Assembly: GCA_022749755.1 (NCBI GenBank)
Contig: CM040444.1
Coordinates: 7,939,009 to 8,003,008 of the forward strand
Direction of reading: 5' to 3'
Source of the DNA: Azadirachta indica
Lineage: Eukaryota > Streptophyta > Magnoliopsida > Sapindales > Meliaceae
DNA: 64,000 nt
The translations under genes and the position numbers were made by a program. The notes beneath the pieces are model-generated. The model saw only the letters and a program-made list of their open reading frames with translations. It did not search any database and was not told the DNA's origin. Positions 34,639-46,680 of this stretch are shown here, piece after piece (position 1 is the first letter of the stretch; every line of letters begins with the position of its first letter).

Positions 34639-36128
34639 TGTCGTATAATTTGTGCAGTGTGCGCGCGATACCCACAAGTGCACGGGATCGTAACAAGTAA
34701 TATAGTGATAAGAGGATGTCGATCCGACGAGAAATATTAATCAATTAAATATCAACGGTGATTAATTTATGAATTTATTTGAAGAAATCAAAATAAATTG
34801 AGTAAGAAATTAAAATAAACAAAAATTAACTATTTAACAAACTAAATAAAAGACTCAATTAATGGAAAAATCTAGAGCCAATGATTTTATCTTAATTACT
34901 CGCATCCACTTCTTCTATTGATGTTATTCTGATTTGATAACAGTATTGTCAGTTAATTATCCTATCCTATTCGACAGTCTCTCTTGAGATCAATCGAAAC
35001 TACTTCGCACTTAATAATTCACTATATCTCTATGTGAAATTAATTAAATGCAAGTGCATTACAATTAGTGATAATTTCTTATTAAACTACATAAAGCATA
35101 TTAGTACATCTTTGTCTAACATGCAATTTACGAAATTTATCACACGGTCCACATATGATATTCACTTCTCAGCTCATATTAATTTGCATTTCATTCAAAT
35201 ATTGACTAAATATTTAAAAGCATTAATCTTTATGATAAATACTCAATATAAGATATCAAATAAAAAAAACAACACAATATTAAAAAATGAATGCTTCCAA
35301 TAAATTAAATCATTGCCCTATAAAATGAATCTAACCACACATGAAATATAGTTCTAGATTATTCATCAAAAATTCAATAATCAAATACATAATATTAGTC
35401 AACACAAATTATTTAATTCAATATGAAATTAAAAGGGGAGAGAAAGAAAAACTAGATGAGGAGAGCTTGAATCCACAAGGTTGATGAGAATCTTCCAATT
35501 TCTTGACGAAATCCCCTTTTCTCTTGTTGATTTTCCCCTCTCTCTCTAGCCACCTTCTTCCCCTTTTCTCTCTTTGAAACTCCCTTTTTTCCCCTTGGTT
35601 ATGCTGGTTCCCCCTTAGAAAAATAAGAAAACCTAAAAATACTTCAAATTTGACAACTCATTTTGATTTAAGGTACAAAAATCATCAAATTTAAACTTAG
35701 GTGGCGCGGGAGCGCTATTTTTGGTGCAAGAGCACTGAGGAGGTAGAAGGCATGGCGCAGGCACGCCATGATTTGGCGCCATTGATTTTGCCAACAAAGG
35801 CTTCTCATACAGTATATTTTAATTATACCCCCTTTCTTTTAATTAATTTGAATTTGAATCTCTATTTTGATATTTTTTCATTTTAGTGCTCAGTTGCTTG
35901 CATTTTGGTCCCCAAGAGTAAAACTTTGTGATTTCCATGGATGGCTAGCGAACATGCTTTTATACTTCGTTTTCATGTTTTCCATGTTAAAACATATCAA
36001 CATGTACAAAATAAAAGTAAAATGTTTAAAAAGAAAAATAACTATTTAAAACAAATTAAATAACGTTAAGTATGTTACTTAATGATAAATAATTTAAATA
36101 TAATCATGTAGAAAAAATTAATACATTA
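34639..36128 (-). repeat. 5' LTR of the truncated retrotransposon copy
   Basis: 1490 bp, starting TGTCGTATA and ending 'atacatta' where the first copy has 'atatatca'. Followed by AAATT (36129-36133). Short open frames inside it (for example 35034-35303 and 35701-35886) are also found, differently broken, in the other LTRs and are not genes. Confidence 0.85.
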
Positions 36129-36164
36129 AAATTCATTATTAGCATTTTAATTTTTGTTCTACTC

Positions 36165-37180
36165 TGTTTTAGGCCAAGTTGTTACATTTGATATTAGATC
36201 CAATTCATGTGAGACTAGATGAAGTTATAAGTTTTGGGTCTACTTAATTGAACAAATGAATTTTGGGTTGTAAAGTTCGATAACAAACCCGCATGGGTTG
36301 TGTGTCCAAAGCAGACAGTATATACTTAGTTTTGGACTGAGTTGTTACATTTGGTATTAGAGTTGGATTTGAGACTTGACGCATGGTTGTTTTGTTTTGT
36401 ACTAAGTGATTTACTATTTGGCCCCTTCACGAGGACATAAGGTCTAAACAGAAGGAGATTGTCACATCTATAATTACTAGCAAGAGTGAGACTGGATTAA
36501 GTTATAAGCTTCAGATCCCCTTAACTAAACAAACGTGTTTTAGATCGTAAAACTTGAAAATAAGCTGGTAAAAGATTCTGTATCTATAGTAGACAATATT
36601 TACTTGGCTTTGGGCTTGGGCTATTATATTTAATATTAGAGCAGGCATGACCCAATGTGTAAATGTTTTACTTTGTGATAAGTGATTATTCCACTATTTG
36701 GCCCTCTCACGAGCAGGCAAGGTCCAAAAAAGGGAGGATTATCACATCTCATATAACTAGCGAGAGCAAGACTAGACTAGGTTATAAACCTTAAGTACCT
36801 TTAATTGTGCACATGCATTTTGGGTTGTAAAATTCAAAAATAAACATATGAGGTGTTGTGCGTTCAAAGTAGACAATATCTATTCAATTTTAAGGTTTTG
36901 CTATTACATTTGGTATCACAATAGGCTTGCAACCTAATTTATGGATGTTTTATGACAGGTGTGTCTATTGTTTGGCCCCCTCAAGGTCAAAGAAGGAGAA
37001 AATTGTTATATTCCACATTGCTAGAGAAAGTGAGATTAGACTGGGTTAAATCCCTTGGGTCCTCTTAACTTAGCAAGTGCGTTTTGAGTTGTACAGCCCA
37101 AAAATAAAGTTGTGAGGGGTTATGTATCCAAAGCGAATAATATCCACTTGGTTTTGAGCCCTAATTGTTACATACGATTA
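36165..37180. repeat. Degenerate tandem array of ~260-300 bp repeats, segment C
   Basis: Homologous unit for unit to 13545-14590, but without the 33-bp duplication seen there. The last part (36843 onward) also occurs in segment E from 55951. Confidence 0.65.
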
Positions 37181-38260
37181 ATGATATACATGGTTTGATT
37201 TTATAAAATTTTGGGTTTTTTATTTTCGAAACTAGAACTGAACCAAATTTAAATGGGATGCAGATTGAAATCGAACTGAATATATGGAATTCACAGATTC
37301 TAGTCTAATCTTGTTCATTTTTCGAGTTTTTAGTTTTTTGTTCCTCTATTTTTTTTTTTTGTAAACTTTGCAAAATGACATAGTTTTAATGCTACCTCTC
37401 CAAATGAAGTCATTTACATCGTAAATATAAAAAAATTATATTTTTAGTCCGGTATGAATTTTTGGTACTAGAACTAAAATTAGATAAAAAATTTCAGATT
37501 TTTAAAAATTATAATTGGCTCTAGAGCAACTACAATATAGAATTGAACAAAACCTGCCAATTGATTTAGTTTTCTGGATTTGGATTTTTTTTCCAGTCTT
37601 ATACAAGAAGAATAATATTATTTTATAAATTTTAATTAATTAACATAAAAATATCACAAATATAACTTAAATTTTTTATTAACTATTAAACTTGTAGTAT
37701 AAAAAAGATTTATTAATTAAATAAAAATAATACCATACATAAAACCTTTTTACCCAAACTATCGTATATAAAATATTGTGGCGTGATAATTTTGATTTGA
37801 TTACAAAAAATGTCAATCGAGTTAATAACAAAAAAAAAAATATAAACACTATGATAGTTATACGATAACGCAATATTGGCTAGTTTTTATTCAGTAGTAA
37901 TTCTTTTTTTTCACTAATCCCGTAACATAATAATCTCTCGTGGGTTTCATAAGAATTTATTATTTTCTATCTTATTTTCACTAAATAATTACATAATAAT
38001 CTGTCGTGAATTAAGAGCCTCTAAGTGACCTTAATTAAAATTTTTTATATAATTAAATCATAGGTTGCTTGCTTAAAAGCTATAAACACTGACACTTCGC
38101 TATAAACGTTATGAAAGTATATATATACATTTGGTATCATATCAGTGCCCAAAAACTGAGCTTAGCTACCCCACATATTTGTAAACAATTATTCAACTAT
38201 AACTAGTCGTCGGTGGTTAGAACAATTTCCAGCCATACACAAAACAACACAACAAACCTT
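37181..38260. other. Upstream flank and promoter region of RALF-like copy C
   Basis: AT-rich, no gene, homologous to 14591-15680. TATATATATA lies near 38118-38127 and TATAAA near 38100. The leader ATG is at 38269 and the poly(A) tract at 38328-38347 (20 A), placing the leader ATG out of frame with the main ATG. Confidence 0.5.
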
Positions 38261-38353
38261 TCGTATCAATGAAAATTCCTATTGTTATCTCTCTTCTTCC
38301 TTATAAAATACATACCCAAGTGAGAACAAAAAAAAAAAAAAAAAAAAGAAATT

Positions 38354-38733
38354 ATGGTATTTAGGCTTTCTCTGCAATTCTTAGTGATGATATTCTCAAT
38401 GATCAACAGTACAATAATAACTCACTGTATACCTACCAACACCAACATCGCTATCGCTTCTCCTCTGTGCAACGGTGGCAATTCCGGACATGAATGTATG
38501 ATAGCTGACGAAGAAGAAGAAGACATGAAAGTCTTAATGGATTCAGCAGTCAGCAGCGGCTTAACTAAGATAAACTACAACTCTGTGACTCTGCGAGAAA
38601 AGAATCGTGGACGTCCAGTTATTAACTGCACCGATATAAGCCGAAAAATAATTGCCGTCAGAAGCTAAACCGTGCCCCGAAACCTGAAAAATGTGGCGGA
38701 ATATACAACTTGAACCGTCGGTGCTACCCGTGA
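38354..38733 (+). pseudogene. RALF-like precursor gene, copy C (frameshifted)
   Basis: Signal peptide, propeptide with 'CNGGNSGHEC' and a short acidic run (DEEEED) are intact up to 'RGRPVINC'. One base is missing at about 38629 compared with copy A ('tgcggccgat' became 'tgcaccgat'). The frame then reads 'TDISRKIIAVRS' and stops at 38668, losing three of the four C-terminal cysteines. Downstream, the old frame is still conserved to the former stop at 38731-38733. The same lesion is in copy E, so it predates that duplication. A truncated secreted product is conceivable but would not be RALF-like. Confidence 0.75.
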
Positions 38734-39329
38734 AGTGAGTGAGTAGGTGGAAGTAGTTGAATTTGTTAAGGTAGAGTAATAATGAAATAATTTGTATATT
38801 TTTGAAGTTGAATATTAGAGATATTCTCTCATTTTAATTTTTAATAGCCTATTTAGTGCGGATTATTGCAGTGGCCTAGCTCGAAAAATTAAAATTGAAA
38901 TTCAATGTTGTTTTATTATTTGAGTTTTATAGAATAAATTTTTTTATGATTTGAATTTTTTTTAATATTTTCATTGTTTACTTTTTACACCCCATCATGA
39001 GAAAGCCCATTTCACCTTGGATGATTCCAAATCTATAGTTCAGAGTTTTTTCTTTTATTTTTGACATTACATTTTGAAAGTAATTAAGGTTCCGTAATCA
39101 AACGATAGAACTAATCATTCTAATTTCATACATCCTTCGAGTGGATAATAATATTTGCATTATTAAATTTTGTAAAAATAATAAATTGATATAGTTTTAT
39201 AACTTTTATAATTTACTCTCTAATATAATTCTTCATATTGAGACTAAAATGTTAATATTAAAAAAAATATATTTTTTTTTTTTTTTTATTATATAAACAT
39301 TTAGGGACTAAAGCATTATCCAAGTGAAA

Positions 39330-41590
39330 AACCATTTCATATAGAAACATACGTATGCATGTACATGTGCATAATTTACGAGCAAAATAACCATCACATG
39401 CTTGCCTTCTCCCAGCGCGCAACTTTATATATTGGACCACAATTTATTGCGTGTTTGAACTCATTCTCACTATCAGTGCATGTACTAGTCAATATATTTT
39501 CAGAAAAGAGATTACCACCGTACTCACCCTCATTAGCAGCATTGAGGGACACAAGAACTCTTTAATGTATGAGCCCACTAACTCATTCACTGATTGCTCT
39601 AACGTACGGACAACATCGGGTGGTTGTAGCAAAATAATGGAATGACATCCATCTCATAAAATTCACAAAATAAATAAATTTTCAAACAACAAAATGAACT
39701 TCAATTTCTTACATGTACATCATCAAATAATTTCTTCTTTACTTAATCCATCTTCAAATGTTTCTTCTTTAACCTCTAACTAACAATTCGGAGTATCTTA
39801 CTATTCACTACTTGCCCAAACATAGAACCAACGTATGAAATTGCCTCATCGATACATATAACAATAATGTAAATTGTTACTTAGCAATAACATGAACGTT
39901 AAGCAAAACATTATATGGTCCACATAAACTAATAATAGGGCTATGTACCTGAAAAGCAATGCTCAGATCCTTGAGGTTATATGTACACTTTGAGTTTTCT
40001 TTATCATCAACCCTACTCTGAAACCTAGCAAAGGGTCATCCTATAATTCAACACAAAGACTGGAACATAAAGTGTCAAACAGCAATGCCTCAAGAATACT
40101 GGTTCAATTTATCCAAATCATCTACTATCCATAACAATCATGCATTTGCATAACTACGGTGGACCCTTCCGAATATAACATGCTTTATAAAAAAAAACAA
40201 TGAAAACTTTATTCCATCATAATCATCAATCTATGAAAAATCGAAATTCTTATAGACTGTAGTTAACTTAGACAATTTAATGTTACACTTAGCACCAAAA
40301 TATTGGAACCATAAGCTATTGCTCCCCCTAATTATCCTGGATGGATAACGGCCAAATCTTAGGCCTGTCGTAAGCCCAAACTTGACTTGAGAAAAACGAA
40401 CACATTGACCACCACCGAAACCACATTTCATCACAGGCACCTAGTGTATGCCTTATGCAATAGCATACAATGGGTTAGGTTGCTAGAGAAGCAAAGGTAA
40501 TTAAGGTCTATGAAATGTCTCATATATGTCTCTTTGAAAAGCTCAACTTGCTTAGGGGTGAGCTTCTATTGAATTGTGTTTAATATTTTTAGTTTAGATA
40601 ATGATGTGGGAACACTGTGGAAGTAATTTATAGAATTAAATTTTTAGTGTCCTAATTGGCTTGGTCATTTCCTTTTACTTGAAAAAATTAAATTCAATAT
40701 ATTAACTATAGTATTGACGACAAAATATAACACAATCGTAATGTAAGATTTCACGCATTAAACATAAGGTAAATTCATTCACTATTTTATTCATTTTTTT
40801 TATATATATTAATAAATTATTACATCAATTTTATAAAAAAAAATAACAAGATAATAATATAAATATTTTTATTATTATAATTTTTATTATTATTATCAAT
40901 CAATTATTATTATTACTTTTATTTTTTATTATTAATTAATTATTATTACTATTATTGTCAATAATATTAATTTATTGATTATTATTAATTATTAATAATC
41001 AATTATTATTATTACATTTCATATTATTATTATTATTATTTGATTATTATTAATTATTTATTAATATTAATATTATTAATCTCTAATTATAAATGAATTA
41101 TTATCATTACATCTCCTATTATTATTAATATATATATTATTATTAATTATTTTATATATACTTTATATATATATATATATGTATACACACAGGTATGTAT
41201 TTTTTTGGTAAGGGGGGTCCATAAAGGGACTCTTTTATGGGAAGAAAAAGGACTTGAAAATGGGTTTTGATGCTTCCCGAAAGTTGGTCCAATTTTTGGC
41301 AAGTTGTCCCAAAATGAAAGTTGGGTTTCTTCTAGCAAAATCAACATAATATTCCACAAGATCTTCATTTTTCGGCAAAAATTTCTTCACATTCCAACTA
41401 AATAGATTCACATTGTTAATAAAACAAAAAATTCATACTTAAAAAACTCCTTCATTCATTTTATATTAAAAAAAACAAATAAAATCATAGAAAACTTACC
41501 AATCAAAAATATCTTCCATTCACCATCATAAGCTAAAACAAGCTCTTCCTCGCATAATTTATCTCGCAATCACCACATCACTGATGCTGT
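39330..41590 (-). pseudogene. DUF1985/Ulp1-type gene remnant, segment C
   Basis: Closest to the segment A copy. Visible exons: ~39430-39650 ('tgagtacggtggtaatctc' type, minus strand), the DUF1985 exon (~40230-40660) with 'CVRFSQVKFGLTTGLRFGRY' and 'KLTTVYKNFDFS', the second exon (~41200-41410) with 'NLPKIGPTFGKHQNP' in the alternative frame, and exon 1 near 41495-41580. Frames are broken between 'FRETC' and 'VRFSQV' parts. Tail to tail with RALF-like copy C. Confidence 0.6.
40850..41160. repeat. (TTA)n tract, segment C
   Basis: About 310 bp of TTA/ATT triplets followed by (TA)n at 41156-41180, in the intron of the DUF1985 remnant. Less than half the length of the tract in segment A. Confidence 0.75.
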
Positions 41591-41599
41591 TATTGTTGA

Positions 41600-43147
41600 A
41601 GAAAGTGAAGGTTTTAATAGGTAAGGGTTTGATTTGGTAAAAAAGAGTAAGAAAATTTTTATTATGAGATCTGATGAAAAATTAAAAATTGATGATATAT
41701 TTTTTAATAATAAAATAAAAATTTGATAATTGTAGGAGTCTATTTTTATTACGTACTTTAAATATGTAATCGATTCAATCAATTTAATATTTTTAAAGAT
41801 TTATATTAAGTTTAATACTATTAAACCATTATAAATTACATAATTATACATTTTTGTGAATTTTAAATAAACCGCTTTCACCTCTCAATTCTCTCTTCAC
41901 AATCACTCGATATCCATTACAGACAAAAATAGTTCTCGCAAATTCAAATTACTTGAACGATTGTTAATACTACCCTTTAGTGAATTATTATTAAATAATG
42001 ACAATTATGTGTAAAAATTAAACACATTTTTTCGAAATATATTTATGATGTTAAAGTTAAAATTATTGTTACATTAATAATAATAGTTGTGATTATTGAA
42101 TTTGAATTGTCTTACATTATTAAAATTATTGATTGATTGTAATTTTAAAATAATGTTTTAAGAATATAAATTAAATATTATTTTATAGTAATATTTTTAA
42201 AAAATTCAATCTGCTTTGAAACAAAAATAAGGTAAAAAAGGAAAGGTAAATTTACTAAAATTGCAATTATATCATTTTCTTGTTGACTGTTGGGTCACTA
42301 TAAAATTGTTATAATTTCTGTTTTCACATTTTTTGAAGAAAGTATAATGGCTCACCGGGAAAGTGTTGTTATGATTTTTCTTGATGTCATTGCCTTTCTG
42401 CAAAAATGCAAGATTTCTCTCCATTTTTTGAAGTCAAATGCGCGTGGATCCCTGACTCTGTGCCATTCCTAATAATAAATTAGGATGTCATGGCCTGATA
42501 TTGGGTTGGGGACCCCAATCCCCACGCTATCCCCAAATGGGCTGGGGATTCCCATGTCCATTCTTGATTAAGCTAAATCGAGGACGGGTTGGGGATGTCC
42601 CTGATTTGGGTCAAGGATCCCCGAGGGCTCCTAACTCGATTTGAACCCCAATTTGACCTGAAAATAAAGTAAAATATTAACAATTTTAAAAAGTTGAACC
42701 AAAGAATTGGAAGGACCATCACTACAATACTTACCATTACACCACTCATACTTATTTATCAAAATGTCTAAATAAAGTATTTTGCATATTTTCTCTCTTA
42801 TTATTAGCTTTATACTGCATGCTTTAATTTCTCATATATTGCATGTAATAAAGAAAACACTATAAAATAAAACTAATATCTATTATTTTATTAAATATAA
42901 ATATTGATTTGTTTAGCTTGGGTCTCAGCAAATACCTGTTTTGATAGATAATGTGACGGAAGAAACAAAAAACAATAATATCCAAGTACAAGAATATAAA
43001 AAAATGTTATTAATAACAAATATATGTTTACAAAATTTAAAACTTGAAATTTAATATAATAAACTGTTATTGAATAAAAATAGTTATTGAAATAAAAGTT
43101 GGTAACAAATGCTTGAGATGAAAGTGTCAAAGAGAGATAAATAAATT
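41600..43147. other. AT-rich region of segment C including GC-rich island
   Basis: No gene. Homologous to 19400-20990 and 60690-62260. The GC-rich island at 42490-42660 ('ggttggggaccccaatcccc') matches those at 20320 and 61622, the left end of a possible non-autonomous transposon. Confidence 0.45.
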
Positions 43148-44868
43148 TGTAAATAATTATGAAAACTTAATTGACTAAATTAAAAAATTATAATAATATT
43201 TATAATAATATTTTTTTGCGCTCTAAAAGGACCAGAACCCAACCCATTGGTAAAAAACTACAACAGTTATGGGTTTTAATTTTGAAATTTATAATTTGAA
43301 TTTGAAATTGAAATTTAAAATTTATTTTGTTTTAAAAATTTACATTAAAATATTTATGTATTTATGTATTTATATGATTATAATGATTCATTGATTATTA
43401 TAATATTAAATTATATATTTTAATTGCAATTATTAATAATTGATGATTGTTATAAATTATTCTATTTTCATCAATTATTTTATGAAGAAATCAAATATTT
43501 ATTTTTATTATATTATTTTGATGATATGTTAATTAGTAAAAGCTAATTTTTGTTAAATATTTTAAATATGTATGTATTCCAATTAATAAATTTAATATTT
43601 TTTTGAAATTTATATTAAGTTAAATAGAGACCATTATAAAATTAAATTATTATATATAAATTTTTAAATCTTAAATCTACAAATGACATGAGTCGCCCTC
43701 ACCACTTTATCTTTTACTTTCTAATCGCTATTGTTTGAAGTCTTGTGTTGATTCCTTTCATTGTAAAATTTTTAAAATAATTTTGGAAAGTCAAAATAGC
43801 CTGGCTCAAATACGAGCCTTGCACGACCTGGGCTTCATGGGCCATTCAGAACTCAAAATTTGTAAAGCTAGCTCAACTAGGCCCAACACAACTATTATGC
43901 GTGCCTAAGCTTGCTCTGCACATTAACTTGCTTGGTCTTCAATTTCGTGGGTGGGGCTAGGCTAGGCCAGCCCATTTGCTGCCTTTAAAATTCCCATGAG
44001 AGCCCTCCCAACCCATTTAGGGTAATGATTAAGGTAGGTAATTGTAAAAGAATCAAGAATTGGGTTGGTTTTAAGGATGAATTTTCATCCTCATTTTAAA
44101 ATGGGGTCGGGATGAGGATGAGGCTCTTATTTAATTTGGTTAATTATATGAATATGTATTTTATTTGATAAATAATTATAAAAATTTTATAATTTTTATT
44201 TTAGTCAAACAAGTTCTTTAAAAAAGTTTATAATATTTTAACTTAGTCAATTAAGTCCTTCTTAATTATTTATAAATTTCAATTTAATCAATTTTAGAAT
44301 TTTTTTAAATTTATCTTCTTAATAAAAAATTTGTTGAAATAATAAAAAACTAAGAAAATTAAATAATTTTTATAATTAAATTTTGATAAAATAAAAATAA
44401 TCAATTGATATCAAACAAAATAATCAATTTGTTAATGAATTAATTTGTTTTAATATAATATTAGAAGATTAACAAAACAAAAAACTTCTTAAAGATTGTC
44501 TTTTTCTTTTCAGATATCATTTTCTTATCTATCAAACAAAATATTTTTTTGCAAAGTTATCAAAACAACTCTAAGATTTATTTAATATATTTTCTCTAAA
44601 TTTATCAATTCTATTAAAAATTAAATTTGTTTAAATTTGTATAATTTGGACACTTTATATTATACTCAACAAAATTAATTTACTTGCTATATTATGCTTG
44701 ATGGAATTATTGCAATTCTAAATGTGTTCTTTAATTTTTACTGTGACCAAGATCGTAATATTTTCTTTTATTTAGACAAATAAGACCGCATAAATCAATT
44801 TTATTGTTATTCTTTATTGCTTTATGATCTCCGACTTCCAGACTTTCTCCCAAAACACTTATCAACGT
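43148..44868 (-). repeat. Inverted block in segment C relative to A and E
   Basis: From 'tttgtaaataattatg' (43148) to 'cttatcaacgtg' (44868) the sequence is the reverse complement of 62330-64000 in segment E and of about 21067-23045 in A. For example, the GC-rich block 'gcccaggtcgtgcaaggctc' of E (63370) appears here as its complement near 43820. About 85 bp including the (ATAAA)n run and 'ggcatg' next to the left breakpoint are missing in C. After 44868 the order returns to that of A (23050 onward). Confidence 0.8.
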
Positions 44869-44869
44869 G

Positions 44870-46370
44870 TTAGTTTAATTAATTTTAGAATGTTTTTAAA
44901 TTTATCTTCTAATAAAGAAATTTGCAAAAATAATAAAAAACTAACAACACTAAATAATTTTTAATAACTCGAAAAATAAGTTTTGACAAAATAAAAAAAT
45001 AAATTTATGTCAAATAAAATAATTAATTTGTAATTAATGGATTAATTTATTGTAATATAGTCAGATAAGATTAACATAACAAAGAATTTTTTTTTCCTTT
45101 TTAGATTTCATTTTCTTTTCTATCAAATAAAATATTTTTTAGTAAAATTATCAAAAATAAAAAATTGTAAGATTTATTTAATATATTATCTCTAACCTTA
45201 TCATAATTTACTATTACATTTATTTATTTTTCTTTTTACATAGTTTAGTAGAGAAATTATAATAAATGTATCAATTAAATTTAATATTTTTTTCTAAAAA
45301 AATTTATTATTACTGACAATATTTTATATAAATTATTTAATTGTGTCAATCAAATTGATAACTGTTGTCAATTATCTACTTTTAACAATTAATTTATGAA
45401 AAAATAATTATTTATTAGAATTAAAAAAATTATGACATCAAAATATAATAACTGTCCTTTCAAATAATTATAATAAAATTATATTTGAATAATTTGTTAA
45501 AGATAAAATTATGGTTAGATTATACAATTATTCTATATCAATAATAACAATTCAAAGATAATGTATTTAATAAATTTACTAAATATTCATTTGTAATTAA
45601 ATATATTGTGTTTATAATTTTTGATAAGTAATTGGAGTTGGTTCATTGGTAGGGTTGTTGTTTGTGTTTGAGTTGCAACAAATACAAAATTTTTTTAATT
45701 AAAAGTCAAACTCATCCAGTTAACCTCGTCAGGCCAACCTAGCATAGGCCTACGGGCCAGCATGGCCCATCACGTGCTCGTATTGAGCTCAACCTCATGG
45801 GCTTGACATCTCAGCCTAATCCAACCCCACCATTATGTTATGCTGAGCCAAGTCGACACTATTCACAGGTGAGACTTGTGTCGAATCGGATTGGTCAAGC
45901 CAATTTGCCACCTTTATCCCTACTAATATAACAAGTTGTAAATAATCTTATAGTGGGAACTAACTTGTCAAGTATGAGAAACTTACATTACATTTTATTA
46001 TTTTACAAAGTTTAGATATTAAAATAATAATATTATATTAGGTCAAATTGATGGAAGTTAAGTTTAAGGAAGTATCTTCCTATTTCCTTGAAGCTAAGTG
46101 GGATTGTCCTTTTTCTCAAAACTCAAGGTATCTTCCTATTTTTTTTTTTTTTTTAAAAACTCATGGGTGTCTAGGATACTCTATAAACCTAGGGATATAT
46201 AGTGTTTTTCCAAGAGTTTGGGGGAAAAATAGGAATATTTCTTATTTTATAATTTATGACAATTAATCTAAATAGAATATTATTATTTGAATAGAAAGAA
46301 AATTAAATATACCATGAAAGACTTTGGATTAATGTATAGATTATTTCGTAAATTTTATTAATTCTAGTCA
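44870..46370. other. Right part of the hAT-like region and segment-end spacer, segment C
   Basis: Homologous to 23050-24580. The hAT-like right end is at about 45905-45930 ('aatttgccacctttatccc'). No transposase frame. A 72-codon frame at 46048-46266 is broken in segment A and is not called. Confidence 0.5.
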
Positions 46371-46680
46371 ACTCCTTTAGCAAATTCATCTATATATAAT
46401 GAAATAGTGCCTTCCATTAATGTGCTTTGCCCTCTTATGAAAATTGTGGTTCTTAGATAAATTAGTGGCATTTTGATTGTCATAGAGCACCATCACAACT
46501 TTCTGTTTAGAGCAAAGCACAATATTGATAACACCTTTAAGCCATAATGCATCTTCCAAAACTTCAGTCACAACAACAAACTTTACCTTAGTTAAAGATA
46601 AGGCTACAATTGATTTCAAGCTTGTTTTCCAACTTATTAAACAATTGCTAAAGGTAAACATAAAGATTGTAGTTGATTTT
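46371..46680 (-). pseudogene. Ty1/copia RNase H fragment
   Basis: On the minus strand, ~90 codons match the RNase H domain at the end of copia pol: 'NCLISWKTSLKSIVALSLTK', then 'ALWLKGVI', 'VVMVLYDNQNATNLSKN' and 'HKRAKHINGRHYFI'. In intact elements this domain removes RNA from the RNA-DNA hybrid. The usual 'ALSTTEAEY' acidic residues are changed here (SLTKVKF), and reverse transcriptase upstream and an LTR downstream are not seen. An isolated fragment at the boundary of segment C. Confidence 0.7.

Larger units (their letters stand above)
32595..36128 (-). mobile_element. Truncated second copy of the Athila-like retrotransposon (segment C)
   Basis: Contains the 5' LTR (34639-36128), PBS (34615-34632), gag and the first part of the protease. 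It stops abruptly at about 32595, inside the protease, where the DUF1985 remnant begins; the rest and the 3' LTR are gone. Its right flank (AAATT at 36129, then 'cattattagcatttt') matches the flank of the first element at 13507, so it is a segmental-duplication copy, not an independent insertion. It is missing from the D-E copy of this region. Confidence 0.85.

Noticed and set aside
37679..37873. Minus-strand hydrophobic frame upstream of RALF-like copy C, also at 56786-56980
   Set aside because: Conserved only because C and E are recent copies; broken in A. Composition is AT-driven.
42290..42472. 60-codon frame beginning near a 'cttgttgactgttg' block
   Set aside because: Not open in A or E, which carry the same block.
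46048..46266. 72-codon frame at the end of segment C
   Set aside because: The homologous stretch in A (24230-24450) contains stops and length changes, and the C frame passes through a poly(T) tract.
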